Of a stretch of DNA of 64,000 nt, positions 52,902 through 62,300 are shown piece after piece; positions within the stretch are counted from its first letter, which is position 1, and each line of letters begins with the position of its first letter. The stretch covers positions 1 through 64,000 of the IMG/VR virus record IMGVR_UViG_3300042464_001105. The stretch is one strand, 5' to 3'. The notes beneath the pieces were generated by a model. That model worked only from the letters and a program-made list of their open reading frames with translations, did not search any database and was not told the DNA's origin. The translations under genes were made by a program, and so were the position numbers. The stretch is from a virus.

Positions 52902-53560
52902 AATTCATCACTTCCCTCAGTCGTCACCGCATCGAGCGCCAACAGTATTGCCTCAAGACTTGGCAACAGTACGGCGAGATAACAGCCGTACAATCAGCCG
53001 CTGACATTGAAGAGCTGACACCCCATTTTCCAGATGTCCATTTCATTGAGACTGATAAAACTGGTAACGAGATCTATCGTCTACCCAACCGCGTACGCAT
53101 CAAAGCGATGATTGACCAAGGCCCTGGCCTATTGATCAACAGTGACATCAAGATAGACTCCAGTCACGAGAACTTCCAAGCAGACTGGGAAACGGAAAGA
53201 GGGCAATTTAACGTTGGCATTCGTTACGACTTCGACGGACCTGGACAGCCAAAGATGATGAACCTATATGGAATCGATGCGTTCCTGATCACAGAGGAGG
53301 TGATGGACCTGATTCCCGATGTGGGGTTTGTAATCGGAGTATCCGTCTGGGACTATTGGATAGTATGGCACATGATGACGGAGCGATTTCGAATCAAGGC
53401 GAAGACAAGGCCTGGCCTACTACACTTGCGTCACCCTCAGAACTGGGGCGAGCGGGACACCGAAATAGGCCTCTCGATCATGCGATCCGTGTACGGTCTC
53501 AACGAGCCCAAGAAGATCCTGGACTCTGTTATTCCAATTGCAACCAATCGAAAGCGTTAG
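52898..53560 (+). CDS. Second glycosyltransferase-like protein
   Basis: 220 aa from GTG 52898, overlapping the previous stop by 4 bp (GTGA). MKFITSLSRHRIERQQYCLKTW opens like a GT-A family member, and GLLINSDIKID carries a D-x-K/D-type site where the DxD motif is expected. GVSVWDYWIVWHM resembles the acceptor-side helix. It would follow the first enzyme in building a glycan of two or more sugars. Activity is inferred from motif and context. Confidence 0.65.
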   Translation: MKFITSLSRHRIERQQYCLKTWQQYGEITAVQSAADIEELTPHFPDVHFIETDKTGNEIYRLPNRVRIKAMIDQGPGLLINSDIKIDSSHENFQADWETERGQFNVGIRYDFDGPGQPKMMNLYGIDAFLITEEVMDLIPDVGFVIGVSVWDYWIVWHMMTERFRIKAKTRPGLLHLRHPQNWGERDTEIGLSIMRSVYGLNEPKKILDSVIPIATNRKR

Positions 53561-53716
53561 AAATGGCAATGTCTACGATAAAGAGCGAAGGCCGGCACTG
53601 AATTTGCGTCACTTAAATCGGGAATGATGTGACCAAACGTGTCCCGAGTCCATGCCAGGATTGTAATTGGGTCTGAATCAATGTTTTCTATCGCTCGCTC
53701 GCAGGGAATTGTCAAA

Positions 53717-54226
53717 ATGCTTACCCGCTGTTTGTTCGTATTATGTCTGATTATTTCGATTGGTTTTAGTGACAACTTTCGAGCTCAATCTGACGACAAT
53801 CGAAGCAAACAACAATGGCCCATTATTCAGTGGTACTCCGGCATCGGTAGCCAAATTGGTGATCGAACCACCTTCCGTGATGCATCCGGTCGGACGCAAG
53901 GCTCGGCAACACAATCAGGCGGTAAAACCACATTCCGCGATAGTTCTGGTCGAACGGTTGGATCAGCTGATACCTCAGGAAGCCGAATAACGATCCGCGA
54001 CGCCAGCGGCAGAACGATTGAGACTGCGAGTACGAACCGTGATCGTACGACATTTCGATCATCGAGTAACAGCAGCTTAGGCTCAGCAAGTCAGTCTCGC
54101 AATCAAACGACATTTCGCGATGCAAGTGGACGGTCGACTGGATCTGCGAGCAACCATAGTAATCGAACAACATTCAGAGATAGTTCTGGGCGGTCGACGG
54201 GATCAGCGAGTAATAGTCGGCGATAG
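53717..54226 (+). CDS. Secreted protein with TTFRDASGR repeats
   Basis: 169 aa from ATG 53717. A signal peptide (MLTRCLFVLCLIISIG) is followed by six repeats of about 20-22 residues with the pattern TTFRD(A/S)SGR(S/T)xGSA. Repeats of this kind occur in short proteins at the ends of prophages and in bacterial secreted proteins; no role is established to my knowledge. It is the last gene of the rightward phage block. Confidence 0.75.
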   Translation: MLTRCLFVLCLIISIGFSDNFRAQSDDNRSKQQWPIIQWYSGIGSQIGDRTTFRDASGRTQGSATQSGGKTTFRDSSGRTVGSADTSGSRITIRDASGRTIETASTNRDRTTFRSSSNSSLGSASQSRNQTTFRDASGRSTGSASNHSNRTTFRDSSGRSTGSASNSRR

Positions 54227-54540
54227 TTGCGATCGATCACGTTTCCAAACTCTGGCCAGTATGTTAGGCGCGAGGGAATGTTCTCTATCTAGACAAGGGC
54301 AAGGGCAACCGCAGCGATTGCCTCTCGCCGTTTGATCCTGCTGACCCTGCGTTTGGGCCCGAAGGCTTCGTTGGTTACTTTTCAATCCAAGGATTCATCG
54401 CCCGAGAGCAGTTTATTCTCGATTTACCCTACCGCAGTGACCTAAGTTGTCACAGGCTCAACTGATAATGAATGTGTTGGGACGCGGCAGACCAACGATT
54501 CCCGCACTGCCGCAGCAATCGAACTCAAGGAAGACTCAAA
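54227..54540. other. Intergenic gap at the probable right end of the phage block
   Basis: No supported gene. It contains the leader of csrA, with AAGGAAG just before its start. I compared it with the left end (about 11.1-11.3 kb) and found no attachment-type direct repeat. Confidence 0.4.
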
Positions 54541-54750
54541 ATGCTAGTTCTAAGTCGCAAAGTTGGTGATAAGCTAGTTATCGACGGCAACATCACTGTC
54601 GAAGTCGTCAAGATCTCTGGCAACCGAATTTCGCTTGGCATTGTTGCTCCCTCTAATGTCAAAATCCTCCGTGGTGAGTTAACCGAGCAGCAAGCCAAGG
54701 CGCAAATTGTGGAGCTGGTTGTTGAAGATGGATTGTTGGTGGCTTGCTAG
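54541..54750 (+). CDS. csrA: Carbon storage regulator CsrA
   Basis: ATG 54541 follows AAGGAAG (69 aa). The sequence has the full CsrA pattern: MLVLSRKVGDKLVI, VKISGNRISLGI, APSNVKILRGEL. CsrA dimers bind GGA-containing hairpins near ribosome sites and repress or stabilise mRNAs. Arg44 of the RNA-binding face corresponds to R in ILRGEL. It may be a host gene beside the prophage or a phage-carried regulator; it has its own ribosome site and lies on the same strand as the phage genes. Confidence 0.93.
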   Translation: MLVLSRKVGDKLVIDGNITVEVVKISGNRISLGIVAPSNVKILRGELTEQQAKAQIVELVVEDGLLVAC

Positions 54751-54774
54751 ACTCATAAGTAGTTTGTGTCGAGG

Positions 54775-54960
54775 CTATCCACGACCACCTTCGCAGCAAG
54801 TCTCGCAAATCCTGTGACACTTGGAGCATTGCAGCTTCGCGCGGATGTCAATCAGCGATCCGCCGCACACAGGGCAAGCGGGCTGGCATTGTTTCTCTGA
54901 TTGCGCCACTTTCACGACTGGATTGGTTTGGCCAGCGTTATTCTGGTTCTCGACTTTCAT
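54775..54960 (-). CDS. Small zinc-ribbon protein
   Basis: 61 aa, leftward. CPVCGGSL then CSKCHRICETCCEGGRG give three CxxC-type pairs, enough for one or two zinc sites; the N-terminal third is polar. I recall similar proteins from planctomycetes, and the coding strand is opposite to csrA. Probably a host gene. Role unknown; nucleic-acid or protein binding is likely. Confidence 0.75.
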   Translation of the reverse strand: MKVENQNNAGQTNPVVKVAQSEKQCQPACPVCGGSLIDIRAKLQCSKCHRICETCCEGGRG

Positions 54961-54963
54961 ATG

Positions 54964-55252
54964 CTTCGTTTTCTACCTTACTGTATTGACCTGCCCTAGA
55001 ACAAAAGAGCCGTACATCGGATCAGCGACTGGGGCCGATGGATTCCATGGAAGATGGCTCCAATATTTCGCGAACCATCACGGTGGTAACAAGGGATTGA
55101 AATCACGCGAGCCAAGTGACTACCAGGTCTCAATACTTGAGATTGCGGGGTCAGCTCAAACGCACGATGAAATCTTGGCAATGGAAGGGCGATGGTAACG
55201 AAAGCTCCAGAGTCGAGAAATGGGACTTAATCGGAACCTTGCTAAGAAGTAG
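54964..55252 (+). pseudogene. GIY-YIG nuclease remnant with premature stop
   Basis: The frame reads FVFYLTVLTCPRTKEPYIGSAT, the GIY and YIG core, then FHGRWLQYFANHHGG and QVSILEIAGS ... ILAMEGRW. A TAA at 55196-55198 replaces what looks like a lysine codon; the same frame continues RKLQSREMGLNRNLAKK to a stop at 55250. So one nonsense change interrupts an otherwise intact C-terminus. The N-terminal domain usual in this family is missing, and the frame upstream runs antisense to the zinc-ribbon gene. Unless the stop is read through, the product is inactive. Confidence 0.7.
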
Positions 55253-55371
55253 ACTAAGTGAAATAAATATGATGCTGATGAATCCTTGCTATCTCAATTG
55301 AAGGACATTCGTACCTTGATTGGCAAAACATCTGTAGATTACCCGGCTTTCGGCAGTGCGGACTGAATGAC

Positions 55372-57552
55372 CTACTCGTCATCATCGTCTTCATCGCCCT
55401 CGTCTTCATCCGTTTCAGCTGCTATGGACTCGAGGTATTCAACACGAACATCCCGAAGTGATTTCTTGCCCTGCTTTTCTACTAGAAAGAACCACCAGCC
55501 ATTCGTGGCAACACCTGTGAGTGCTTTTGCTGCTTCAGAAGCAGTTGCACAAACGGTCCCGTCAATATCGACTCGTCCGTCCCCAAGCAAGGTGGCTGCT
55601 TTCTGCGAGAACTTCTTTTGCCTTGGAATCAGTGTCATGCCAACTTGAAGGCAGCCTGCGCTTAACAACACACTTAGATCGACGCGATATCGTGGCCTTG
55701 TTTTTTCTGCAGTGAATGCCGATTTGTGACCATCCGGAGTGGGCCAGATTTCTACGATTAGTTTCGCCAGAGAGTCCGAACGACTTCGGATTTTTGAGTC
55801 GTTCCAATCGGCCTCTGCAAACTCTAGGAGTTTACGATTTAGCATAAGGACATCATGTGCCTTTAATCCCTGCATTTTTCCGCTAACTCCGCCCCACGGA
55901 CCGTTCGAAACTTTTGAATTGAGTCGTGAAGTGAGTAAAGTCAAATTGCCAATCGTGTGAATTAGTGCATCGCGTTCGCCTTCGGAGCGTGAGCCTTCAG
56001 GTAACGACCAATGAACTTGCCATTTTCGAGGCATTACATGCTCAATTGCGTATTTTCCGCGAAACACGCGCTCGAAGTTGAAACTAACCTGCGTACCGCA
56101 CCAGCCTCGAAGATGGTCTTCGATTGCTTCGATCACCATTCGAAGTCGACCGCGCCCCAGTCGTCGATACGCTGGCAGGACTCTCAGCTCCTCTCGTACT
56201 TCGTTGTCATCTGGCCAGTAGCGGCTTTCACTCGTTTGGCCCGCGAAAAAGGTTTCAATCGCGTCACCAACTTTGGTTCGATCTTGATTTGACAAATGCC
56301 GAATCAGTTCCGCAACAATCTGGCTGTAGCTCTTGGTTGTAGCTCTGACGAGCATTCGCCTAACCATCCAGCTCTCAATCACACTCAAAGCCTTTAAAAG
56401 TTGCTCTTTCGGGATGGTTGATTTCTCTGGATCCAAAAGATTGAGGACCAAAGGCTTGATGACTTCGCTTTCCAACACACTTGATCGGTACGAAAAAAGC
56501 CCTAATCGGTCAATCATGCCGGTGGGTTGCAATCCATCGAGAATAAACACTCGATATATCGTTGCGGATCGACTGATCTGCTTTAGAAGCTGCTGCATCG
56601 GCAGCCCTGATTCAATTGCGTAACGTTTAAACCGAGTGAATACTTCGCGAGCGACAACCTCCTCTCCAGTTTGTGCGATCAACCAATGATTGAGATAAAT
56701 GGATGATCGCGGATAACGCATTCGACCAACATTGACTTCAGCTTCCCAAAATGCCGACTCAAAATCTTTCCAGTTTTGAACATAAGCTGTCTCCACATCC
56801 GCACCAGAATCCAGCAACCGTTGAAAGACAAAGTTTTTTATCAAGTCGGCAGCGGTCAACTGTGCTCCGCGTGCATTTAGAGTCTCGAATATCTCTTGTG
56901 CATTCTCGTCGACGCCCAAATCGATAACTACCATCTGCAATAGATCGCGGATAACGGTTTCGATTGCCATAGAGCGTGCTGTAATCGACTCCAAACCATC
57001 AGCCTTCAGCCATTGTCGTGCCTGTTCCGCGAAATAACGATGTGCTTGCACCATCCGCTCCTCGCCAAACCCGACAGAATCGTAGTCGACAGGTTCCGTG
57101 GCCGACATCACAGCGTTGAAAGCGGGGCGATCTCGATTGGTTGGCCAAACCTTGAATCGATCCTCCGGCTGTGAACAAAAGGGAGCTGCATTCACGACAA
57201 GCGTTTCAAGTCGCATCGCTGGAGCTGTGGCACCAACCGCAATGAGTTCAGCGTGCAAAGCATCAAACAATAGCTGCAGCGTCGTCAGTCGCTGTTGCCC
57301 ATCGATGATCGTACGTTCCTGCATCGTGCCGACAGAGTTTTGCACCTGTTGCAGTACAACCGCGCCGATAAAGTGCGGCTGATGCGTGGACGTTGGTGCC
57401 TTCAAAACACGCTCTGTTAAGCGAATCACATCATTCCAAAGGGGCTCCCACTGATTCTCTTCGCTCCACACGTAAGGACGCTGAAATAGAGGTACTGTCA
57501 AGCGTTGTGGGTGCATGAAAACCGTTTGAGGCGTACGAACTTGGGTTTCCAA
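55372..57552 (-). CDS. GmrSD/BrxU-like type IV restriction enzyme with RAMA-like end
   Basis: 726 aa from TTG 57552, with GAAGGAG upstream. N-terminal DUF262 (GmrS-like): VPLFQRPYVWSEENQWEPLW and IDGQQRLTTLQ, the NTP-binding motif. Middle DUF1524 (GmrD-like) HNH-type motif: YAIEHVMPRKWQVHW followed by HTIGNLTLL. The last 100 residues (LLSAGCLQVGMTLIPRQKKFS ... ATLLGDGRVDIDG ... GWWFFLVE) look like a RAMA domain, and the end is very acidic. GmrSD enzymes cut phage DNA carrying modified cytosines. Its place beside BREX recalls BrxU, which is paired with BREX in other bacteria. Confidence 0.88.
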   Translation of the reverse strand: METQVRTPQTVFMHPQRLTVPLFQRPYVWSEENQWEPLWNDVIRLTERVLKAPTSTHQPHFIGAVVLQQVQNSVGTMQERTIIDGQQRLTTLQLLFDALHAELIAVGATAPAMRLETLVVNAAPFCSQPEDRFKVWPTNRDRPAFNAVMSATEPVDYDSVGFGEERMVQAHRYFAEQARQWLKADGLESITARSMAIETVIRDLLQMVVIDLGVDENAQEIFETLNARGAQLTAADLIKNFVFQRLLDSGADVETAYVQNWKDFESAFWEAEVNVGRMRYPRSSIYLNHWLIAQTGEEVVAREVFTRFKRYAIESGLPMQQLLKQISRSATIYRVFILDGLQPTGMIDRLGLFSYRSSVLESEVIKPLVLNLLDPEKSTIPKEQLLKALSVIESWMVRRMLVRATTKSYSQIVAELIRHLSNQDRTKVGDAIETFFAGQTSESRYWPDDNEVREELRVLPAYRRLGRGRLRMVIEAIEDHLRGWCGTQVSFNFERVFRGKYAIEHVMPRKWQVHWSLPEGSRSEGERDALIHTIGNLTLLTSRLNSKVSNGPWGGVSGKMQGLKAHDVLMLNRKLLEFAEADWNDSKIRSRSDSLAKLIVEIWPTPDGHKSAFTAEKTRPRYRVDLSVLLSAGCLQVGMTLIPRQKKFSQKAATLLGDGRVDIDGTVCATASEAAKALTGVATNGWWFFLVEKQGKKSLRDVRVEYLESIAAETDEDEGDEDDDDE

Positions 57553-57690
57553 AGCGTGTTAACTCCTTCAAAATTCTTGGAATTTTTGAGCCCAGAGAAC
57601 GCCCCCGAAACGCAAGCCTCTGATAGTCTTTTTGTTGATTCGTTCGAAGAAACGAGCGTTTGGCGCTTGCACGACTCATTGAAAAGCATA

Positions 57691-57711
57691 CCAAACCTTG
57701 GTAAGGTTTGG
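57691..57711. promoter_or_regulatory. Perfect inverted repeat, candidate operator of the BREX operon
   Basis: Arms CCAAACCTT (57691-57699) and AAGGTTTGG (57703-57711) with a GGT spacer. It lies 38 bp before the HTH gene's start, in the divergent gap between the BREX operon and the type IV enzyme. No T-run follows. The most likely reader is the adjacent MerR/excisionase-type regulator or the host polymerase with a repressor. Confidence 0.7.
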
Positions 57712-57749
57712 CTAGTTCGGGTAACCAATTAATTTACCGGGAGACTGCT

Positions 57750-57971
57750 GTGAACAAACTCAAGGACTTCTTACGAATCACTGAGGCTGCCGTTTATCTG
57801 GGCGTGTCACCAAACACGTTACGGAACTGGGAGAACTCCGGCAAAATTATCGCTCACCGTCATCCTGTGAACGGTTACCGGCTATTCAAACAGGAAGAGC
57901 TCGACACTCTTCTAAGTCTTGCAGAGCGTCCAAGCACGGGCGTTCAAGATTCTTATCGAAAACCGCGTTGA
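57750..57971 (+). CDS. MerR/excisionase-type HTH regulator
   Basis: 73 aa from GTG 57750 after GGGAG. FLRITEAAVYLGVSPNTLRNWENSGKI followed by NGYRLFKQEELDTLL is a MerR/HTH_17-type winged helix-turn-helix. There is no effector-binding domain. As the first gene of the BREX operon it likely controls it through the inverted repeat upstream. It differs from BrxR, the WYL-domain regulator known from other BREX loci. brxA follows after 54 bp. Confidence 0.8.
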   Translation: MNKLKDFLRITEAAVYLGVSPNTLRNWENSGKIIAHRHPVNGYRLFKQEELDTLLSLAERPSTGVQDSYRKPR

Positions 57972-58025
57972 TAAAAGGAACAAAAGCCGATAACGCCCCA
58001 AAAACGTCGTTTCGCCGATACTCAC

Positions 58026-58649
58026 ATGGACACGTGCATGAGCAAGACCAAGTTCGCGCTTTCGTTTACCGCGGGAGGACTTCTATACAACGAATCAATC
58101 GTTGTTGCCGAAGCCCTTTTGAGGAACGATCACGACTGGAATACGACACTCATTGAGGTTGAACAAAAGAATCTACTTCAAAGCCGCACGCCTAGTACTG
58201 CGAAACGCAAACTGCATGAGATCTCCCAACGCATGAAGTGCCTAACAGCTGATCAATTGGCACTGTTGGTCAATGGAACGCGGTTGGAACAGAAGCTCAT
58301 TCTGTGGTTAGCATGCTGCCTCAAATATCCGCTTCTCGCTGAATTGGCACGCGATGTGTTACGTGCCAAGTTCCTACAGCTCGACTACGCGATAGATGCG
58401 GTCGATGTTGCGAAGTTCATCGAATCGCAAACCTTGTGGCACGAAGAATTGGAGGAGCTAACCCCATCAACACTAACCAAACTTCAGACAGTCATGCTTC
58501 GAATGCTCAGAGAATCCGAGTTGGTTTCGGACGACGGAATCATTTCATCTCCCTTGGTCTCCGGTCGCTTCATTCAAGTTCTCCAGCGTGACTCATCAAG
58601 CCACCTGCTTTTCTTCCCACTGGTGATTGAGAACGGACGGGTGACTTAA
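58026..58649 (+). CDS. brxA: BrxA (DUF1819 family)
   Basis: 207 aa from ATG 58026; ATG 58038 (MSKTKFALSFTAGG) fits the usual family start and may be the real one. FALSFTAGGLLYNESIVVAEALL and the helical body (STAKRKLHEISQRMKCL, LILWLACCLKYPLLAELARDVL) match BrxA/DUF1819, a DNA-binding helical protein of type 1 BREX. BREX blocks phage replication and methylates host DNA. It is followed one base after its stop by brxB. Confidence 0.9.
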   Translation: MDTCMSKTKFALSFTAGGLLYNESIVVAEALLRNDHDWNTTLIEVEQKNLLQSRTPSTAKRKLHEISQRMKCLTADQLALLVNGTRLEQKLILWLACCLKYPLLAELARDVLRAKFLQLDYAIDAVDVAKFIESQTLWHEELEELTPSTLTKLQTVMLRMLRESELVSDDGIISSPLVSGRFIQVLQRDSSSHLLFFPLVIENGRVT

Positions 58650-58650
58650 T

Positions 58651-59262
58651 ATGCCAAACGATCTACAGAAAGCTCCGATAGCAACTCGCTTCGATCACTT
58701 GCTGAACGTGATCAGTAGCCAACGATTCTTACGCATGGAAGGGATCGGCAAGGAAGTGCCGTTCTTTGTCGTGCCATACTGCCCAACTGAGCATTTGGAA
58801 ATCGAAGCCATTCGCGGCCAGTTGATCAACAAGCTTCGCCACAAAGGCATTCGCATCCTAGAGATCAATCTCTATGACTTGAGTAAGGAGCTCATGGATG
58901 CCGAAGGCGACTGGCAATATTGGATTGAGAATGAGTCGACCATTTCCAAATCAGAGCTCGAAAAGGCCTTTATGAACCTGACCGATTCGGAGACGAAACT
59001 CGCCCCAGCAATTGCTGAGAAGATTCGTGCCACCGAGTTTGACGTGCTGTTCTTGTCTGGCGTAGGCGAAGTGTTTCCGTACATCAGATCGCATACAGTC
59101 TTGAACAACTTACAGAGCGTCGCCAAGTCTCATCCTATGGTGATGTTCTTCCCTGGCGATTACTCACACTCGCTTGAGGAGGGGGCGTCGCTGGATTTAT
59201 TCGGACGGCTCCATGACGACAAGTACTATCGCGCCTTCAACATCTTTGATCGCGAGACATAA
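58651..59262 (+). CDS. brxB: BrxB (DUF1788 family)
   Basis: 203 aa. RFDHLLNVISSQRFLRMEGIGKEVPFFV, then IRILEINLYDLSKELM and DVLFLSGVGEVFPYIRSHTVLNNLQ, closing with VMFFPGDYSHS and LFGRLHDDKYYRAFNIF, match BrxB/DUF1788. Its exact role is unknown, but it is a required BREX component in tested systems. The gene is coupled to brxA and precedes brxC by 62 bp. Confidence 0.92.
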   Translation: MPNDLQKAPIATRFDHLLNVISSQRFLRMEGIGKEVPFFVVPYCPTEHLEIEAIRGQLINKLRHKGIRILEINLYDLSKELMDAEGDWQYWIENESTISKSELEKAFMNLTDSETKLAPAIAEKIRATEFDVLFLSGVGEVFPYIRSHTVLNNLQSVAKSHPMVMFFPGDYSHSLEEGASLDLFGRLHDDKYYRAFNIFDRET

Positions 59263-59324
59263 GTCAGTGATTGCAACTTAGTGACGACTTAAAACCAATT
59301 TCATTTAGCTTTCGACGATACACC

Positions 59325-62300
59325 ATGCAACTCCGCAAAATATTCGAATTTCCGATTGATCGGCCAATCGAGGGCGTCATCAAGGCAGATGATGATGCCA
59401 GCCTACGGACTGAAGTGGAAGAGTATGTCATCACGGATGAACTCGAACTGCGACTAGACGACTTCCTTGACGCATACATCAAGTACGAGAATGCAAACGG
59501 CGTCTGGATCTCGGGCTTTTTCGGCTCCGGCAAATCGCACTTACTCAAGATGGTGGCAATGCTTCTTGCGGGCCGTGATTTTGATGGCATTAACGTTAGC
59601 GAAGTCTTTCAGCGGAAGTGCGAGAAGAAGAATAAGTTGCTGGCAGCTAAGATTGCCAAAGCTGTGGCCATCCCATCGGAAAGCATCCTATTCAACATCG
59701 ACCAGAAGGCCGATGTGATCAGCAAAAAGGACGTCGATGCCTTGCTCGCTGTTTTCGTGAAGGTATTCGATGAAAAGTGCGGCTACTACGGCAAGCAAGG
59801 ATACATCGCCCACTTCGAGCGACAATTGGACGAAGACGGCCTTCTCGACAAGTTCAAACAGGCGTTCGAGAAACACGCCGGCATGACTTGGGATAGTGGC
59901 CGAGAGCGAGTGATCCGTGTTGGTAGCAGTATCGACAAAGCCTACAACGAAGTAACCGGCGAATCGGTCTCGGAGGTGATCAACAAGCACCGTGATGATT
60001 ACAAGCTCTCCATCGAAGACTTTGCCGAACAAGTCAAACGTTACGTTGACCGCAAAGGCAAAGACTTTCGGCTGAACTTCTTCGTCGATGAAGTGGGGCA
60101 ATACATTGCCAAGAACGACAAGCTTTTGGTCAACCTACAGACGATCGCGGAAAGTCTCGCAACCAAATGCCGTGGTCGCGCTTGGATTCTCGTCACAGCA
60201 CAAGAGGAAATGACCACAGTCATCGGCGAGATGTCATCGGAACAAGGCGACGGATTCTCCAAAATCCAAGCTCGCTTCGCCAATCGCATGAAGCTCACCA
60301 GCACCAATGTGGCTGAGGTCATTCAAAAGCGACTGCTTGCCAAGACGGAGGATGGCGTCAAAGCGCTCCTCCCGGTCTATAAAACTGAGTCGGGAAATTT
60401 CCGCACGCTTTTCGACTTTTCCGAGGGGCAAAAGTACCGGAACTTCCAAGACGAAGATCACTTTTGCAATTGCTATCCATTCATCCCTTATCAATTCGAA
60501 TTGTTTCAGCTAGCGATCCGTGGCCTATCGGTCCACAACGCCTTCGAAGGAAAGCACAGCAGCGTTGGTGAGCGATCGATGCTGGGAGTCTTTCAAGAAG
60601 TTGCAATCCAAATCGCAGACAGTACCATCGGCGAGCTCGCAACATTCGATCTGATGTACAAAGGCATCAGCTCGACACTCAAGAGCCATCTCTTGTCTGT
60701 TCGCGCAGCAGAACGCAATCTCGACAATGAACTTGCCGTCCGCTTGCTTAAAGCACTGTTGCTTGTGAAGTACGTTAAGGAGTTCAAGGCATCGGTTCCC
60801 AATCTCTGCGTCCTGATGATCAGCCGATTCGATCAAGATTTGACCCAGCTCCGTAAGGACGTCGAAGAGGCACTCAGCCTACTCGAGAACCAAATCTACA
60901 TTCAGCGCAACGGTGAATACTACGAATTCTTGACCGACGAAGAGAAAGATGTCGAGCAAGAGATCAAGAACACCGAAGTCGACGCAGCGGAAGTCGCCGA
61001 TGAGTTGCACCAAATCATTTTCGACAAGGTGCTAAAGACGAAGAAGCTGCGGTACGATCCTAACAAGCGAGACTTCTCATTCACTCGCAAGCTCGATGAT
61101 AAGATCTATGGGCGAGAGCATGAGCTTGGCGTACATGTCATCAGCCCCTTCCACGAACACTCGGGAAATCCAGAACATGTCCGCATGACTTACATGGGGA
61201 AATCCGAGCTGACGGTATTGTTGCCACCGGACGATCGATTGATTCGCGACATCACGCTGATGAAGCAAACGGCAAAGTATGTCGGCATCAACTATGCCAC
61301 AGCCAAGAAGGCCAACGTCAAGCAGATCATTGGCAATAAGAACGAGAGCAATCGCCTGCTTCAAATGCAGATCGTTGAACTCGTCAAACGCTTGATGGGC
61401 AAAGCTCAGATGTTCGTGGCTGGATCGTTGGTCGAAAGCACCAAGGAAGATCCTAACATGCGGGTCCACGATGGCTTTGAGAAGCTGGTCGAGCAAACCT
61501 ACACCAACCTTCCGATGCTTCGCGGGGTGTCGTTCACGGAAGCTCAGATTGACCAGTGTCTAAATGAGTCAGCAGACGGATTGTTTGGCAACGATGCAGC
61601 CACGATCACGGAACCAGAAACAGAGATGCTTGGTTCGATCAGTCGCAACGTGGCCAAGGGCATTCGTCCCACTATGAAGATGTTGGTTGACGATTTCGAG
61701 AAGCGACCGTTTGGTTGGCCTCTCCCTGCGATCCAGTGCGTGCTGGCCAAACTTGTGGCACGCGGTAAAGTCGAGGTTCGTTGCGATGGTGAATTGCTCG
61801 AGGATGCAGCACTTGCATCTGCCCTGAAGAATACGCAGAAACACGGCAACATGGTGCTCGAGCCGCAAATCGAGTTTGGTGCCGGGGCCGTTCGAAAGTT
61901 GAAGGAATTCTTCTCCCAGTTCTTCGACACGCCGGCCAGATCCAACGAAGCTCGGGCGCTTGCAGAAGAGACCGCAGGGGCATTCCAGAAACTTCACGGC
62001 GAACTGCAGTTGCTCGTCGCACGCAATCGCGAGTATCCGTTCCTTTCAACGCTCTCATCGCATGTCGATGACTTTGCCAAACTGACTCGTAAATCGTTCA
62101 AGCATTTCCTTGCCGAATTCGATGGCGATTCGGAGCGATTGCTCGATCTCAAAGAGCAGATCCTTGATCCGGTACGTCGTTTCATGGCTGGCCCACAAGC
62201 CTCGCTATACGCGGAAGCGAAATCGTTCATCGATCACAATGCTACGAACTTCTCCTACCTGGATGGCGATGAACATACACAACTAAAGAAGTTGCTCGAA

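Noticed and set aside
11100-54540. att direct repeats flanking the phage block
   Set aside because: By eye, the left (11.1-11.3 kb) and right (54.2-54.5 kb) gaps share only short, chance-level matches around GTTGTCA.
57691-57711. Rho-independent terminator
   Set aside because: There is no T-run after the stem and it lies just upstream of a gene start in a divergent gap, so an operator is more likely.
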